Source of the DNA: Phytopseudomonas dryadis
Lineage (GTDB): Bacteria > Pseudomonadota > Gammaproteobacteria > Pseudomonadales > Pseudomonadaceae
DNA: 64,000 bases
Direction: 5' to 3'
Assembly (NCBI RefSeq): GCF_004327355.1
Contig: NZ_QJUM01000001.1
Coordinates: 248,001-312,000 of the forward strand
How positions within the stretch are numbered: position 1 is the first letter of the stretch; the number at the start of each line of letters is the position of its first letter. A program made the translations under genes and the position numbers. The notes under the pieces were generated by a model. That model worked only from the letters and a program-made list of their open reading frames with translations. It was not told where the DNA came from and ran no database searches. This document shows, in pieces, positions 1-9,982 of this stretch.

Positions 1-3000
1 ACCGGCGTGGTGAACAGCGTCAGCACCTGGCTGAGCAACAGGCCGCCGACCATCACCAGGCCCAGCGGCTGGCGCAGTTCGGCGCCGGAACCCGAGGCCA
101 GCATCAGCGGCACGGCGCCGAACAGGGCCGCCAGGGTGGTCATCAGGATCGGCCGGAAGCGCAGCAGCGCCGCCTGGTAGATCGCCTCGGGCGGGGCCAT
201 GCCCTGGTTGCGTTCGGCGTCCAGGGCGAAGTCGATCATCATGATGGCGTTCTTCTTGACGATACCGATCAGCAGGATGATGCCGATGATCGCGATCAGC
301 CCCAGGTCGTTGCCGGTCAGCAGCAGCGCCAGCAGCGCACCGACACCGGCCGACGGCAGCGTCGAGAGGATGGTGATGGGGTGGATGTAGCTCTCGTAGA
401 GCACGCCGAGGACGATGTACATGGTGACGATGGCCGCCAGGATCAGCAGCAGGGTACTCGACAGCGAGGCGCGGAAGGCTTCGGCGGCGCCCTGGAAGGT
501 CAGTTGCACGCCGACCGGCATGCCGATCTCCTGCTGTACCCGCTCGATCACCGCCACCGCATCGCCCAGGGCGACGCCGGCGCCGAGGTTGAACGACAGG
601 GTCGCCGCCGGGAACTGGCCGATGTGGTTGATCAGCAGGCTCGCCGCGCGCTCCTCGATGTGCGCCAGGGACGACAGCGGCACTTGCCCACCATCGGCGG
701 TGGCGACATGGATCTGGCGCAAGGCGGCCGGGCCGATGCTGCCGCCATTGGCGCTTTCCAGCACCACGCGGTACTGGCTGGCCTGGGTGTAGATGGTGGA
801 TATCTGCCGCTGGCCGAAGGCGTCGTACAGCGCGTCGTCGATGTCGGCCACGCTGACGCCGAGGCGCCCGGCCATGTCGCGGTCGATCTGCAGGTAGACC
901 TGCAGGCCGCGGCTTTGCAGGTCGCTGGTCACGTCGCTGAGTTCGGGCTGCTGGTTCAGCGCATCGACCAGTTTCGGCGCCCAGGTTTCCAGCAGGGCCA
1001 GATCCGGCGATTCCAGGCTGAACTGGAACTGGGTACGGCTGACCCGATCCTCGATACTCAGGTCCTGCACCGGCTGCAGGAACAGCTCGATGCCACTGAG
1101 CCGCGCCAGCTCCGGCCGCAGCCGCTCGATCACCTGGCTGGCGGTGACGTCGCGTTCGGCATGGGGCTTGAGGTTGATCAGCATGCGTCCGCTGTTGAGC
1201 GTCGGGTTGTCGCCATCCACACCGATGTAGGACGACAGGCTGGCGACCGCCGGATCCTTGAGCACCACATCGGCCAGGCGCTGCTGGCGCTCGCTCATGG
1301 CGGTGAAGGAAATCGATTGCGGCGCCTCGGAGACGCCCTGGATCACCCCGGTGTCCTGCACCGGGAAGAAGCCCTTGGGCACGGCCATGTACAGCAGCAC
1401 GGTCAGGCCCAGGGTGGCGATGGCCACCAGCAGGGTCAGCGGCTGATGACGCAAGACCCACTGCAGGCAGATGCCATAGCGCTCGATCATGCCTTCGATG
1501 AAGGCACCGCTGGCGCGGTAGAAACGCCCCTGCTCGGCCTCCGACTCGTGCTTGAGCAGGCGCGCGCACATCATCGGCGTCAGGGTCAGGGAGATCACCA
1601 GGGAGATCAGGATCGCCACCGCCAGGGTAATGGCGAATTCGCGGAACAGGCGGCCGACCACATCGGCCATGAACAGCAGCGGGATCAGTACCGCGATCAG
1701 GGAAATGGTCAGCGAAACCAGGGTGAAGCCGATCTGCCTGGCGCCCTTGAGCGCCGCATTGAGCGGTGTCTCGCCCTCCTCCAGGTGACGGGCGATGTTC
1801 TCCAGCATGACGATGGCGTCGTCCACCACGAAGCCGGTGGCGATGGTCAGCGCCATCAGGGTCAGGTTGTTGACCGTGAACCCGGCCAGGTACATCACGC
1901 CGAAGGTGCCGATCAACGACAGCGGCACGACGATGGACGGGATCAGCGTCGCCGACAGCTTGCGCAGGAACAGGAAGGTCACCAGCACCACCAGGATGAT
2001 CGCCAGCAGCAGTTCGTGCTGCACGTCGGTCACCGCGGCGCGGATGGTCTGGGTGCGGTCGGTGAGCACCGTGACGTCGATGCTGGCCGGCAGCCCCTGG
2101 GTCAGGCTGGGCAACAGTGCCTGAATCCGATCGACCACGTCGATGACGTTGGCGCCGGGTTGACGTTGCACGTTGACCAGCACCGCGGCGTTGCGGTTGG
2201 CCCAGGCGGCCAGGCGCTGGTTCTCGGCGCCGTCGACGATCTCGGCGACGTCCTTGAGGCGCAAGGTGCCGCCGTTGGCATAGGTCAGGATCAGCTCGCG
2301 GTATTCCTCCGGCGAGCGCAACTGATCGTTGGCGTCCAGCTGCGAAACCCGGGTCGGGCCGTCGAAGTTGCCCTTGGGCTGATTGACGTTGCTGGCGTTG
2401 ACCAGGGCACGTACGTCGGAGAGGTTCAGGCCATAGGAAGCCAGCGCCTCGGGATTGACGCGGATGCGCACCGCCGGGCGCTGGCCGCCGGCCAGGGACA
2501 CCAGGCCGACGCCGGTGGTCTGGGCCAGCTTCTGTGCCAGGCGGGTGTCGACCAGGTCATTGATCCGCGTCAGCGGCAGGGTCCTGGAGGTCACCGCCAG
2601 GGTCATCACCGGGGTGTCGGCCGGATTGACCTTGTTGTACACCGGCGGTGCCGGCAGGTCGCCCGGCAGCAGGTTGGTGGCGCCATTGATCGCCGCCTGC
2701 ACCTCCTGCTCGGCGACATCCAGTTGCACGTCGAGGTTGAAGCGCAGGGTGATCACCGAGGCGCCACCGGAACTGGTCGAGGACATCTGCTGCAACCCGG
2801 CCATCTGCCCGAACTGGCGCTCCAGCGGCGCGGTCACCGCACTGGTCATCACGTCCGGGCTGGCGCCGGGGTACAGGGTCATCACGCGGATGGTCGGGTA
2901 ATCCACTTCCGGCAGCGCGGACACCGGCAACAGGCGGTAGGCGATCAGCCCGCTGAGAAAGATCGCCAGCATGATCAGGGTGGTGGCGACCGGCCGCAGG

Positions 3001-3023
3001 ATGAACAGGCGTGACGCGTTCAT
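1..3023 (-). CDS. muxB: RND multidrug efflux permease, MuxB/MdtB-like (partial, 3' end outside window)
   Basis: Inner-membrane pump subunit that exports drugs using proton flux, working with an adaptor and an outer-membrane channel. About 1007 codons are visible; the family is usually about 1040 residues, so only the last few dozen residues lie beyond the window edge. The N-terminus has a first membrane helix at about residues 8-30 followed by [10 protein letters not shown], and the middle holds [14 protein letters not shown], which contains the two aspartates of the RND proton relay. The start ATG overlaps the stop of the upstream adaptor gene by 4 bp (ATGA), so the two are translationally coupled. 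The sequence resembles the MdtB/MuxB branch, in which two permeases follow the adaptor; a second permease gene is therefore expected just outside the window. The exact substrate is not predictable. Confidence 0.9.
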   Translation of the reverse strand, partial: MNASRLFILRPVATTLIMLAIFLSGLIAYRLLPVSALPEVDYPTIRVMTLYPGASPDVMTSAVTAPLERQFGQMAGLQQMSSTSSGGASVITLRFNLDVQLDVAEQEVQAAINGATNLLPGDLPAPPVYNKVNPADTPVMTLAVTSRTLPLTRINDLVDTRLAQKLAQTTGVGLVSLAGGQRPAVRIRVNPEALASYGLNLSDVRALVNASNVNQPKGNFDGPTRVSQLDANDQLRSPEEYRELILTYANGGTLRLKDVAEIVDGAENQRLAAWANRNAAVLVNVQRQPGANVIDVVDRIQALLPSLTQGLPASIDVTVLTDRTQTIRAAVTDVQHELLLAIILVVLVTFLFLRKLSATLIPSIVVPLSLIGTFGVMYLAGFTVNNLTLMALTIATGFVVDDAIVMLENIARHLEEGETPLNAALKGARQIGFTLVSLTISLIAVLIPLLFMADVVGRLFREFAITLAVAILISLVISLTLTPMMCARLLKHESEAEQGRFYRASGAFIEGMIERYGICLQWVLRHQPLTLLVAIATLGLTVLLYMAVPKGFFPVQDTGVIQGVSEAPQSISFTAMSERQQRLADVVLKDPAVASLSSYIGVDGDNPTLNSGRMLINLKPHAERDVTASQVIERLRPELARLSGIELFLQPVQDLSIEDRVSRTQFQFSLESPDLALLETWAPKLVDALNQQPELSDVTSDLQSRGLQVYLQIDRDMAGRLGVSVADIDDALYDAFGQRQISTIYTQASQYRVVLESANGGSIGPAALRQIHVATADGGQVPLSSLAHIEERAASLLINHIGQFPAATLSFNLGAGVALGDAVAVIERVQQEIGMPVGVQLTFQGAAEAFRASLSSTLLLILAAIVTMYIVLGVLYESYIHPITILSTLPSAGVGALLALLLTGNDLGLIAIIGIILLIGIVKKNAIMMIDFALDAERNQGMAPPEAIYQAALLRFRPILMTTLAALFGAVPLMLASGSGAELRQPLGLVMVGGLLLSQVLTLFTTP

Positions 3024-4237
3024 GTGTTGGTCCGTACCCGCGGCGCACTGTCCTGGCTAGCCGGTTGCTCGCTTTCGCCTTCGCCGATCACCTCGACCTT
3101 GTTACCCTCGCGCAAGCGATCGGTACCCTCGACCACCAGGCGCTCGCCGGCGCTGACGCCCTCCTCGATCAGGGTGAACTCGCCGTCGCCGGGACCGGCC
3201 TTGACCGGCCGTATCAGTACCTTGTTCTCGGCATCGATGACATAGACGAAGGTGCCGTTGGCGCCGAACTGCAGCGCCGCGACCGGCACCACCAGGGCCT
3301 TCTCACGGGTCGAGACGCGCAGGCGGACGTTGACGAACTGGTTGGGGAACAGCAGCTCGTCGGCATTCTCGAAGCGCGCCTTGAGCTTGACCGTGCCGGT
3401 GGCGGTATCGATCTGATTGTCCAGGCTTTCCAGCACGCCGTTGGCAAGTTGCAGGTTCTCGCTGCGGTTCCAGGCCTCCACACTCAGGGTGCGGTCGTTG
3501 CGCACCTGGGCCAGCACGCCGGGCAGCTCCGCCTCGGGCAGGGTGAAGACCACCGCGATCGGCAAGGTCTGGGTGATCACCACCAGCGGATTCTCGTCGC
3601 TGGCGCGCACCAGATTGCCCAGATCCACCTGGCGGATGCCCAGGCGCCCGGAGATCGGCGCCCGCACCTGGGTGAAATCCAGGTTCAGCTTGGCCTCGGC
3701 CACCGCCGCCTGGTTGCTCTGCAGGGTGCCGCGATACTGGTTGACCAGCGCCTCCTGGGTATCCAGGGTCTGCCGGGCGATGGAATCCTCGGCGAACAGG
3801 CCACGGTAGAGCGCCAGATCCTTTTCCGCGTTCTTCAGCTGCGCCTGGTTTTCCTGCTGCGTGCCACGGGCCTGCTGCAGGGCGATCTCATAGGGACGCG
3901 GGTCGATCACCGCGAGCAGATCGCCGGCCTTGACCAGTTGCCCGTCCTGGAACAGCACCTTCATCAGTTCGCCGTCCACACGGCTGCGCACGCTGACCGT
4001 GTTGTAGGCCGTCACCGTGCCCAGGGCCTTCAGTTCGATGGGGAAGTCACGCTCCTCCACGCTCGCCACACGCACCGGCACATTGTCGAAGCCGCCCCAG
4101 CGCGCATTGCCCTGCACGGCCGGTTGTGCGGGCCAGAACCACCAGATCAGAGCGATGGCCAGCGCCAGCAGAACCAGACCGATGAACCACTGACGTTTCG
4201 AGGAGGGGGCGTTGCGCGTTGCGTTTACTTCGGACAT
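3020..4237 (-). CDS. muxA: RND efflux periplasmic adaptor, MuxA/MdtA-like
   Basis: Membrane-fusion protein linking the RND permease to an outer-membrane channel. 405 residues. A single N-terminal helix ([18 protein letters not shown], about residues 18-36) anchors it. It is followed by the biotinyl-lipoyl half motif ([24 protein letters not shown]), an alpha-helical hairpin rich in Gln/Ala, the second lipoyl half ([18 protein letters not shown]), and a beta-barrel region. An in-frame extension reaches 4294, but the ATG at 4237 is preferred because AAGGA lies about 10 nt upstream and the N-terminus then reads as a short cytoplasmic tail before the anchor. It is the first gene of the efflux operon and overlaps the permease by 4 bp. 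Confidence 0.9.
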   Translation of the reverse strand: MSEVNATRNAPSSKRQWFIGLVLLALAIALIWWFWPAQPAVQGNARWGGFDNVPVRVASVEERDFPIELKALGTVTAYNTVSVRSRVDGELMKVLFQDGQLVKAGDLLAVIDPRPYEIALQQARGTQQENQAQLKNAEKDLALYRGLFAEDSIARQTLDTQEALVNQYRGTLQSNQAAVAEAKLNLDFTQVRAPISGRLGIRQVDLGNLVRASDENPLVVITQTLPIAVVFTLPEAELPGVLAQVRNDRTLSVEAWNRSENLQLANGVLESLDNQIDTATGTVKLKARFENADELLFPNQFVNVRLRVSTREKALVVPVAALQFGANGTFVYVIDAENKVLIRPVKAGPGDGEFTLIEEGVSAGERLVVEGTDRLREGNKVEVIGEGESEQPASQDSAPRVRTNT

Positions 4238-4414
4238 GGGGCGGGTCGCTTCCTTGGGGAGCGTGAACGATAAGCAGTGTCCGCCGCGAAGCAAAGCCCC
4301 TTTACCGGCAATTTACGTCCGGAAGCTGTCCCAGGGCCATCAAACGACAAGAAAAATGACCGTTGACCCTGCATGACCGAGGGTTACTCGAGTATTTCCG
4401 GGTATTGCCTGTTC

Positions 4415-4468
4415 TGCTTTTGCTTTTGCTTTTGCTTTTGCTTGAAGCTTGAAGCTTGAAGCTTGAAG
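4415..4468. repeat. Tandem hexamer/heptamer tract next to the SMP-30 gene stop codon
   Basis: Four perfect copies of TGCTTT (4415-4438) run directly into four perfect copies of CTTGAAG (4441-4468). The tract ends one base before the stop codon of the leftward SMP-30 gene at 4470. It belongs to the AAGCT-type heptamer patches found elsewhere in this window. Perfect short tandem repeats of two different unit lengths side by side suggest replication slippage. The rest of the gap, 4238-4414, shows no gene. Confidence 0.9.
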
Positions 4469-4469
4469 C

Positions 4470-5336
4470 TCAAAGAATAACCCGATGCTCGGCCTGACCA
4501 CGTACCTGCAGCTCGACCGCGAACAGCTTGCCGGCATCCGGCTCCCTGGCCAGCTCCTCGGCGCTCATGCCCTCGCGGGCGGAGCTGACGAACAGCGTCG
4601 ACAGCCCGGCGCCGCCAAAGGCCGGACAGGAGATCTGCGAAGCCGGCAAGCCAACCGCGTGCAGAAAACGCCCTGCGGGGTCGTAGCAGGCGACCCGGGA
4701 CGCGCCCCACTGGGCATTCCACAGCCGGCCCTGGCTGTCGACCACCGCACCGTCGGGATGCACGCCCTGCCTGGCGCAGTCGATGAAGCGCTCGGCTTCG
4801 CCCAGGGGCCAGCCATGCCGTTCATCCAGCGGCTGGCGCCAGATCAGATCCCGCGCGGTATCGGCGAAATAGGCGAAGCGCCGGTCCGGGGAGAAACAGA
4901 TGGCGTTGGTGATGCTGATGCCCGGAAACAGACAGCGCAGCTCGCCCCGGTAATAGCGATGGATGGCCCCGCCCTGCGGTTGCGCCTCCAGGCCCATGGT
5001 GCCGATCCAGAAACCGCCCCAGGGGTCGGCACGGCCATCGTTGGAGCGGGTCAGCGGGTTATCCGCTTCCAGCGCGCAGAGCGTCTGCCTCGCCCGGGTC
5101 CGCAGGTCGAAGGTCAGCAACGCCGTCTCGCTGGCGATCAGCAGGGTATCGCGGTCGAGCCAGCCGGCGGCGGACACGCGCTGCTCGAAGGCCCACTCGA
5201 GGGGCTGGCCATCGCGCTGACTGAGCAGGCGGCGGCCGGGAATATCGAACCAGAACACCTGCTCCCGCTCGGGGTGCCAGAACACGCCCTCGCCCAGGGT
5301 GCAGCGGCGCTGATCCGCGACGCGGGGCAACGTCAT
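4470..5336 (-). CDS. SMP-30/gluconolactonase/LRE family protein
   Basis: 288-residue beta-propeller of the SMP-30/regucalcin family, which contains sugar lactonases hydrolysing aldonolactones. Family landmarks are visible: LGEGVFWHPEREQVFWFDI near the N-terminus (the Glu is a metal ligand), SNDGRADPWGGFWIGTMG (Asn-Asp metal and substrate region), and SPDRRFAYFADT in the C-terminal half. There is no signal peptide, so it is cytoplasmic. Its ATG overlaps by 4 bp the stop of a 41-codon aldolase-like remnant, which suits a sugar-acid (galactonate-type) catabolic origin. The substrate is not certain. A repeat tract begins one base beyond its stop codon. Confidence 0.85.
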   Translation of the reverse strand: MTLPRVADQRRCTLGEGVFWHPEREQVFWFDIPGRRLLSQRDGQPLEWAFEQRVSAAGWLDRDTLLIASETALLTFDLRTRARQTLCALEADNPLTRSNDGRADPWGGFWIGTMGLEAQPQGGAIHRYYRGELRCLFPGISITNAICFSPDRRFAYFADTARDLIWRQPLDERHGWPLGEAERFIDCARQGVHPDGAVVDSQGRLWNAQWGASRVACYDPAGRFLHAVGLPASQISCPAFGGAGLSTLFVSSAREGMSAEELAREPDAGKLFAVELQVRGQAEHRVIL

Positions 5337-5458
5337 GCCGTGATCACGCCAGCGAACGCATTGAGCGGTACGTCGATCCGCGTGACGCCTGCCCCGCAGA
5401 GCGCTTCCATCTGCGCCGGCATGATCCCGCGCAGCCTGGCGATCAGGTCACGATGCAT
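5333..5458 (-). pseudogene. 41-codon ORF, probable remnant of a KDPGal aldolase (dgoA-like), coupled to the SMP-30 gene
   Basis: Starting at the ATG at 5458, with GAGGAGG 5-6 nt upstream, the strand reads 41 codons and stops in an ATGA overlap with the SMP-30 start. The peptide contains LIARLRGIMP and GAGVTRIDVPLNA. These resemble the LIAILRGI-P and AGF--IEVPLN strands at the start of 2-dehydro-3-deoxy-6-phosphogalactonate aldolases, but with the intervening helix shortened. The rest of the enzyme (about 160 residues) is absent. DgoA genes commonly neighbour SMP-30 lactonases, which supports the reading. It may now act only as a translational leader. The homology is inferred by eye from about 30 residues; a real small protein is the alternative. 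The gap 5459-5686 upstream shows no gene. Confidence 0.45.
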
Positions 5459-5686
5459 ATCAGCCTCCTCGGGACAAGTTGTGCGGGTGTGGCGACCCGT
5501 CCCGCCAGGATTCGCCTGTCGGCAGTCAGCGTCATGGCGACTCTATGAGGACCCGCCGATGATACTGACCCTGCCTCCACGACAGGGTTCATGCCGATCG
5601 CCACGGCATCCCCGACGGCTATCGCCGCCGCACGTGCCCGCCACGGGGCCAACCAGCCCCACGAAGCCCTGCACGCCGCCGAAACG

Positions 5687-5711
5687 AAAACGGCCCGCTC
5701 GAGGCCGGGCT
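5687..5711 (-). terminator. Rho-independent terminator of tpx
   Basis: Read leftward, a GC-rich hairpin with arms GCCCG and CGGGC is followed by GTTTTC. It directly follows the tpx stop codon. Confidence 0.7.
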
Positions 5712-6211
5712 TACTTGAGCACGGCCAGGGCGGCGGCGTAGTTCGGCTCGCTGCCGATCTCGGCGACCAGTTCGCTGTGCAGCACCTTGTCGTTCTCGTC
5801 GAGCACCACCACCGCGCGGGCGGCGACACCGGCCAGCGGGCCGGAGGTCAGGGCCACGCCATAGTCCTCGAGGAACCCGGCGCCGCGCATGGTCGACAGG
5901 TTGACCACGTTTTCCAGGCCTTCGGCACCGCAGAAACGCGCCTGGGCGAATGGCAGGTCGGCGGAGACGCAGAGCACGACGGTGTTCTCCAGCTTGCTGG
6001 CTTCGGCATTGAACTTGCGCACCGAGGTGGCGCAGGTCGGCGTGTCGACGCTGGGGAAAATATTCAGCACCTTGCGCTTGCCCGCCAGGCTGCTCAGGCT
6101 GACATCGGCCAGGCCCGCGCCGACCAGGGTGAAGGCAGGCGCCTGTTGACCGACTTGCGGCAGTTGACCGGCAACCTGAACCGGGTTGCCGCGCAGGGTT
6201 ACTTCAGCCAT
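5711..6211 (-). CDS. tpx: Thiol peroxidase Tpx (atypical 2-Cys peroxiredoxin)
   Basis: 166-residue peroxidase that reduces H2O2 and organic peroxides with thioredoxin. The peroxidatic cysteine lies in [10 protein letters not shown] at residue 60 and the resolving cysteine in ARFCGAEG at residue 94, the spacing typical of Tpx. The length fits the family exactly. It is monocistronic, with its own terminator immediately downstream. In PAO1, as remembered, tpx also lies near the mux efflux genes. No signal peptide is seen; E. coli Tpx is found in the periplasm despite lacking one, so location is not decided from sequence. Confidence 0.97.
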   Translation of the reverse strand: MAEVTLRGNPVQVAGQLPQVGQQAPAFTLVGAGLADVSLSSLAGKRKVLNIFPSVDTPTCATSVRKFNAEASKLENTVVLCVSADLPFAQARFCGAEGLENVVNLSTMRGAGFLEDYGVALTSGPLAGVAARAVVVLDENDKVLHSELVAEIGSEPNYAAALAVLK

Positions 6212-6310
6212 GGGAATATCCTCTTTGGGTGGTAGGTATGAACGCTGAGAATGGAAAGGCGGCGGGCCAGACGGGAGCCCAGGCCATGCTGCTCCCTGGC
6301 CATGCCGCCC

Positions 6311-9300
6311 CTAGAAGTCACGTTTGTAGAACAGATCGAGCGAACTGGCCAGGCCGCTGGCCGCCTCCAGGTACAGGCGCCGACTGAGGGCGTAACGCAG
6401 CGCCACGGTATTCACCGGCTCGAACACGCCGACGCCATAACGCAGGGTCAGGCGCTCGGACAGGTTACCGCTGGCCACCACGCTGGTGGTATTGCCGCTA
6501 CCCTCGGTATCGAGCTGGAAGTCCTGGATGCCCAGAGTCTCGGCTACCGAGCCGGTCACCGAGGAACTGCCGGCCAGGCCCAGCGCCAGAGCCGCCTGGG
6601 CGAGCATGTTGTTGTCTTCGCTACCGCTGGACAGCGGCCGGCCCAGCACCAGGTAGGACAGCGCCTGTTCCTGGCTCATGGCCGGCTCGGAGAACACCTC
6701 GCTGCGCGGCTGGTCGGCGCTGCCGGTCAGGCGCAGACCGGCGACGACCTCGTCGACTCGGCGGATGGCTTCGATATCGAGGAACGGCTGGTCGATGGGG
6801 CCGGCGAACAGCAGGCGCGCGCGGCGGATAGTCAGGCGCTGGCCGTAGCCACGGAAATTGCCCTTGTTCAGGTTCAGCTCGCCACGGGTATCCAGGTCGT
6901 CGCCGATGTGCACCCGCCCGGCCAGTTCGGCCGTGAGACCGAAACCGCTGAAGGTCAGCTTGTCCTGGCCGACCTCGACGTCGATGTCCATGCTGATCGC
7001 CGTGGCTTGCCGTTCGCGCTCTTCGGCGCCGACGATGACCGCATCGTCGGAGACCTTGACCGTGGACGGCGGCAATTCGCGGACGACGATCTCGCCACGG
7101 GGAATGGCCACCTTGCCGGTCACCGCCAACTGATCGTCGCCCAAGCGCACCTGTATGTCCGGCTCGACCTCCAGGGTGGCATAGGGCTCCACGGTCACCG
7201 GCAGGCGGGTGCCCTTCACGCTCAGGCTGCCGGCCAGTTGCTCGCCCCAGCTCAGCGCGCCGCTCAGTGCCCCCTGGCCCTGCTCGCCGCTGCGCCAGCC
7301 GCCGTTCAGTTGCAGGCTTTCGCCGGCGATCAGCGCACGCACCTGCAGTGCCTCGATACTGGTCGGCAACTCACCGCCGGAAATCTCTCCGCCACTCAGT
7401 TGCAACTGGCCATTGACCAGCGGATTGAGCAGCTCCCCGGAGAGGCTGCCGCTGCCATCCAGGCGACCGGCCAGGCGCTCGACCATCGGCACGAACGGCC
7501 GCGCCAGGGCCAGATCCAGGCCGCTGAGGCGGAATTGTCCGGAAAGGGGTTTGTCCTGCGGGCGCGGGTCGAGCTGGGCCTGCAGGGACAGCTCGCCGAT
7601 TTTCGGCCCGCGCAGGTTCAGCTCGGCATCGATACGCTGAGGCCGCAGTTCGCTGCTCAGGCGCAGATTGTCATAGCTGAAATCCAGCCACTGCTCCTGA
7701 TCGCGCACGCGCCAGGTGCCGCTGCCGGCATCCAGCACGATGCGCCCGCTGGGGCCCGCGGCGGGTATATCCAGGTGGATCTCGGCATTGAGCGTGCCTT
7801 GCCAGGCAAAGTCCTTGGGCAGCCAGGGCGACAGGCTGTCGAGCGGGAAATTGGCCAGGTTGTAGCGGATTCGCGGTTGCGGCTGCAGACGCTGGTTCTC
7901 ACCGCACAGGCTGGCCTCGCCGGAGCGCCAGCAATGGGCGCCCAGGTCGAGCTCGCCGGTGGCCAGGCGTACCAGTGTTGCCGCCTGCTGCAGGCGCCAG
8001 TCCTGTCCGCCGGCCTGGATCTCGCCACGGCTCAGGCGACCGCGCCAGTTGCCCTTGTCCAAGGTACCATCGAAGGCCAGGCTGCTCTGCAGCGCCCCGC
8101 CCTGCAGGCTCAGTTGCAGTTGCTGCCGTTTCGCATTGCCCTGGCCATCGGCGCTCAGGTCGCCGATGGCGGTATCGCCGCTGGCGATCCCCAGGCCACT
8201 CAACCGCACCCGGGCCTGCTGATTGGCGTCCAGCTCGGCCTCCAGGCCGAGCTGGCGCAGGCTCAGCTCGTTGAAGCCCAGGCTCTGGCCACTCAGGCTC
8301 AGCGTTCCCTGTGGCGCATGCAGGCTGCCCGCCAGGTCCGCACGCCCCTGCAACTGGCCCCGCAGCCCCGGCCACAGTTGCCCCAGGCGCGGCAACGCCA
8401 GGCGCAACTCGCCCTGCAGTTGCCGATCCAGGCGGCCACTGCCCTCGATCCGGTTGTCGCCCAGGCGTACAGCGAGCGCAGCGAGCGACCAGCGCTCGCC
8501 CACTCCGGAAACCTGGGCCTGCAGCAACGCGGGCTGGCCGCGCAGGCGGCCTTGCAAGTCCAGGTCGCCACTCAGTTCCAGGGCGCCATCATGCAGCTGT
8601 CCCTGGCTGCGCACAGGGCCGGCGATACGCCCCGGCAACTCGGCAACCCAGTAGGCCGGGTCGAAATCGCTGACCTGCAGCCGCGCATCCCAGCGCAGCA
8701 CATCGGCGAAGCCCAGGGTCACCTGCCCGTCGATCCGCCCCTGCCCCGCGCGCCCCTGCAGTTGCGGCAAATGCACCTGCTGCAGATCGCCGCTGATCGG
8801 GCTCTGCACGCTGAAGTCACCCGCCGGGCCGCCCAGCGCCGCGGCGAAGTTGCCCAGATAACTGCCGTCGTCGTAGGCGAAATCGCCATTCAGCTTGTGC
8901 AAGGTGACCGCTGGCGCTTCCTCCATCGGATACAGGCGCAGCCAGGGGAAATCCAGCCAGTCGACGTGCGTATCGGCCTTGAACCCCTCCTGCCAATCCA
9001 GGCGGCCGTTCACGGCCAGGTACTGGTTGTCCTCGGCGGCCAGACGCAGGGTGGCGATATCCGCGCCCTGGGCATCCACCCGCCCGCTCAAGGTCAGCGC
9101 CACCGGGCCGCCATCGCCCGGCAGGCGAGCGCTGCCGGCGATGCTGTAACCGTCCTGCAGATCGCCGTGGGCGGTCAGTTCGAGGGCATCCAGGCGCAGG
9201 GTGTCGGGCAGTGAGGCATCGGCCTTGAAGCCATCGGCGCTGAGGCTCAGCGTGGCCGGAACATGCTCGACCAGGGGCTGCACCTCGCCGCTCAGGCGAG

Positions 9301-9982
9301 CGGCCAGGTAGCCGCTGCTGTCGATGGCGATGCGCAGACTCTTCTGCAGATCGCCCTCCACCTGCAGCGCCAGGCTCCACGGCTGCTCGTCCGGCGCCGG
9401 CAGCCTGGCGTTGCCCTGCAGGGTCAACGGCCAGTCGCCACTGGGTTGCAAGCGCCCCTGCAGATCGATGGCCAGCTCGTCACGCCGCACCTGCAACCTG
9501 TCGATGCGCATGCCGGCCGCGTCCCAGCTGGCGGCCAGGTCCAGCCCCTGCAACTGCTCGTCGCCATTGAACTGCAGGCTGCCGATGTGCAACTCACCCA
9601 GTCGCAGGGCCAGGGGCAGATCGATCTGCGGCAGGCGCAACGGCTCGCTGCCGGGCGCTTCTTCGCTGGGCGCGAAGCGCAATTCGATACGTTCGGCGCG
9701 CAGGCTGTCGATGCACAGGGTCAGGCGCAGCAGGCAGGCAGGCGACCAGTTCAGGGTCGGCGCCAGCACCACGACCTGATCGTCTCCCTGCTGCCAATCC
9801 AGGCGCTCGGCGCTCCACGCTCCGCCCAGACGACCCTGGAAGTTTTCCAGCTGCAGCCCCGGCACCAGGCCCAGCGCCCAGCGGCTGCCGGCATTGCTGG
9901 CCAGCACCCAGCTGGCGAACAGCAGTACCAGCAGCAACAGGCCGGCCATGCTCAGCAGGCCATACTTGAGCGCGCGCCTCAC
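6311..9982 (-). CDS. tamB: Translocation and assembly module subunit TamB
   Basis: 1223-residue inner-membrane-anchored, periplasm-spanning protein that works with TamA in outer-membrane homeostasis: autotransporter assembly and, as AsmA-like family members, phospholipid transport. It has an N-terminal anchor helix (residues about 8-28), then a very long beta-rich repetitive region full of alternating hydrophobic residues, and a C-terminal DUF490 domain that includes DNNMLAQAALALGLAG and ends in FYKRDF. The start is GTG, in a GTGA 4-bp overlap with the tamA stop, so translation is coupled. The length is close to the roughly 1250 residues usual for the family. Confidence 0.95.
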   Translation of the reverse strand: MRRALKYGLLSMAGLLLLVLLFASWVLASNAGSRWALGLVPGLQLENFQGRLGGAWSAERLDWQQGDDQVVVLAPTLNWSPACLLRLTLCIDSLRAERIELRFAPSEEAPGSEPLRLPQIDLPLALRLGELHIGSLQFNGDEQLQGLDLAASWDAAGMRIDRLQVRRDELAIDLQGRLQPSGDWPLTLQGNARLPAPDEQPWSLALQVEGDLQKSLRIAIDSSGYLAARLSGEVQPLVEHVPATLSLSADGFKADASLPDTLRLDALELTAHGDLQDGYSIAGSARLPGDGGPVALTLSGRVDAQGADIATLRLAAEDNQYLAVNGRLDWQEGFKADTHVDWLDFPWLRLYPMEEAPAVTLHKLNGDFAYDDGSYLGNFAAALGGPAGDFSVQSPISGDLQQVHLPQLQGRAGQGRIDGQVTLGFADVLRWDARLQVSDFDPAYWVAELPGRIAGPVRSQGQLHDGALELSGDLDLQGRLRGQPALLQAQVSGVGERWSLAALAVRLGDNRIEGSGRLDRQLQGELRLALPRLGQLWPGLRGQLQGRADLAGSLHAPQGTLSLSGQSLGFNELSLRQLGLEAELDANQQARVRLSGLGIASGDTAIGDLSADGQGNAKRQQLQLSLQGGALQSSLAFDGTLDKGNWRGRLSRGEIQAGGQDWRLQQAATLVRLATGELDLGAHCWRSGEASLCGENQRLQPQPRIRYNLANFPLDSLSPWLPKDFAWQGTLNAEIHLDIPAAGPSGRIVLDAGSGTWRVRDQEQWLDFSYDNLRLSSELRPQRIDAELNLRGPKIGELSLQAQLDPRPQDKPLSGQFRLSGLDLALARPFVPMVERLAGRLDGSGSLSGELLNPLVNGQLQLSGGEISGGELPTSIEALQVRALIAGESLQLNGGWRSGEQGQGALSGALSWGEQLAGSLSVKGTRLPVTVEPYATLEVEPDIQVRLGDDQLAVTGKVAIPRGEIVVRELPPSTVKVSDDAVIVGAEERERQATAISMDIDVEVGQDKLTFSGFGLTAELAGRVHIGDDLDTRGELNLNKGNFRGYGQRLTIRRARLLFAGPIDQPFLDIEAIRRVDEVVAGLRLTGSADQPRSEVFSEPAMSQEQALSYLVLGRPLSSGSEDNNMLAQAALALGLAGSSSVTGSVAETLGIQDFQLDTEGSGNTTSVVASGNLSERLTLRYGVGVFEPVNTVALRYALSRRLYLEAASGLASSLDLFYKRDF

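Noticed and set aside
381..3014. 877-codon open frame on the + strand opposite the efflux permease
   Set aside because: Composition is the Gln/His/Arg-rich pattern of an antisense shadow in GC-rich DNA; the opposite strand encodes a full RND permease with clear motifs.
4415..4468. CRISPR-like array
   Set aside because: The repeats are contiguous 6- and 7-mers without spacers, and no cas gene is present.
5459..5686. Further aldolase remains upstream of the dgoA-like remnant
   Set aside because: No frame in this stretch showed aldolase-like segments; only the first strands seem to survive.
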